A stretch of 33,195 nucleotides of DNA from SLLW01 sp964388615 (GTDB lineage: Bacteria > Bacteroidota > Rhodothermia > Balneolales > Natronogracilivirgulaceae), in NCBI GenBank assembly GCA_964388615.1, contig CAYMBG010000017.1, forward strand, positions 1 through 33,195. Reading direction: 5' to 3'. Made by a program: the position numbers and the translations under genes. Below, piece after piece: positions 32,827 to 33,195 of the stretch; within the stretch, counting starts at the first letter, position 1, and every line of letters starts with the position of its first letter. The notes under the pieces are model-generated. The model was not told where the DNA came from, did no database searches, and was given only the letters and a program-made list of their open reading frames with translations.

Positions 32827-33195
32827 CAGACATCAAATATGCTTTTATAAAATCATCAATCTCACCATTCATGACATCCTCAACATTAGATGTTTCATGA
32901 CTGGTGCGGTGGTCTTTTACCATATTGTAAGGATGGAAAACATAAGAACGGATCTGTGAGCCCCATTCATTTTTCATTTTATTGCCCTCCACAGCATCCT
33001 TTTCTGCATCCTGGATTTTTTTCTCTAAATCGTATACGCGGGATTTCAGCATCACCAGGGCTTTTTCCCGGTTTTGAAGTTGAGAACGCTCCTGCTGACA
33101 CTCCGCTACTACCCGCTCTTCGGTTCCGTCCGAGAGGGCTCCGGTCCATATTAACCGTACACCGGTTTCGACTTTGTTCACATTCTGCCCGCCTT
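32819..33195 (-). CDS. prfB: Peptide chain release factor 2, C-terminal part (cut by window edge)
   Basis: Only the last 124 residues are in the window; the frame runs off the right edge. It begins exactly at the catalytic GGQ motif (GGQNVNKVETGVRL), which triggers peptidyl-tRNA hydrolysis. CQQERSQLQNREKALVMLKSRVYDLE and the RF2-type end NEWGSQIRSYVFHPYNMVKDHRTSHETSNVEDVMNGEIDDFIKAYLM follow. The WGSQIRSYV and HPYNMVKD forms identify RF2 rather than RF1. The codon-recognition domain and any programmed frameshift site are outside the window. Its stop codon lies inside the first codons of nadB (8-bp overlap). Confidence 0.95.
   Translation of the reverse strand, partial: GGQNVNKVETGVRLIWTGALSDGTEERVVAECQQERSQLQNREKALVMLKSRVYDLEKKIQDAEKDAVEGNKMKNEWGSQIRSYVFHPYNMVKDHRTSHETSNVEDVMNGEIDDFIKAYLMSDV

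Noticed and set aside
1..33195. CRISPR arrays, tRNA/rRNA genes, insertion sequences, prophage or defence genes
   Set aside because: None seen on either strand. No spaced repeats, transposase motifs or tRNA-like cloverleafs were recognised, although I could not run a covariance search.

Overview
The window reads as a stretch of chromosome from a member of the Bacteroidota in the broad sense, most likely the Balneolota/Rhodothermota branch. The evidence is type IX secretion C-terminal sorting domains (YPNPFNPST motif) on two exported proteins, a near-perfect Bacteroidota-type promoter (TTTG, 20 bp, TATATTTG) in front of rimP, many start codons without a clear Shine-Dalgarno sequence, and the make-up of the housekeeping clusters. 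Two runs of exactly 100 N, each flanked by the same 55 bp on both sides, point to a de Bruijn-graph short-read assembly, probably a metagenome bin. Both gaps look artificial, and both interrupted genes (aguB and an M16 peptidase) become intact when one 55-bp copy and the Ns are removed.

Layout: (1) 2-4326, plus strand: two adjacent secreted phosphodiesterase/nuclease-like proteins with T9SS sorting domains (a phospholipase D-fold protein cut by the window edge, and an endonuclease/exonuclease/phosphatase-fold protein). (2) 4370-7893, minus strand: a TPR protein, an acidic amino-acid:cation symporter, a DUF92 membrane protein and a small DUF3098-like membrane protein. (3) 8213-10420, plus strand: a GH26 mannanase-like lipoprotein and N-carbamoylputrescine amidase (aguB). 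(4) 10532-14268, minus strand: a BamA/TamA-like outer-membrane protein, then spermidine synthase (speE), pyruvoyl-dependent arginine decarboxylase (pdaD) and SAM decarboxylase (speD). With aguB these give arginine to agmatine, N-carbamoylputrescine to putrescine, and putrescine to spermidine; only agmatine deiminase (aguA) is not seen. (5) 14594-15706, plus strand: cyclopropane fatty acid synthase, ending tail-to-tail with holA.

(6) 15709-29811, minus strand: a large information-processing cluster, in transcription order rimP-nusA-infB-rbfA-truB-ribF-rpsO-pnp-(terminator)-M16 peptidase-asnS-holA. The rimP-to-M16 part resembles the classical nusA-infB-rbfA-truB-ribF-rpsO-pnp-M16 arrangement of many bacteria. 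(7) 30074-30568, plus strand: a DUF192 lipoprotein, divergent from rimP. (8) 30596-33195, minus strand: prfB (3' end only), nadB and coaE, with prfB and nadB overlapping.

Most of the window is ordinary core genome, and I see no phage, IS element, CRISPR array or defence system. The best leads are a promoter that places an intrinsic-terminator-like hairpin at the very 5' end of the rimP-nusA-infB transcript (possible NusA-linked attenuation), the compact polyamine locus with two self-cleaving pyruvoyl enzymes side by side, the pair of T9SS-exported nuclease-like proteins, and a charged coiled-coil insertion in AsnRS.
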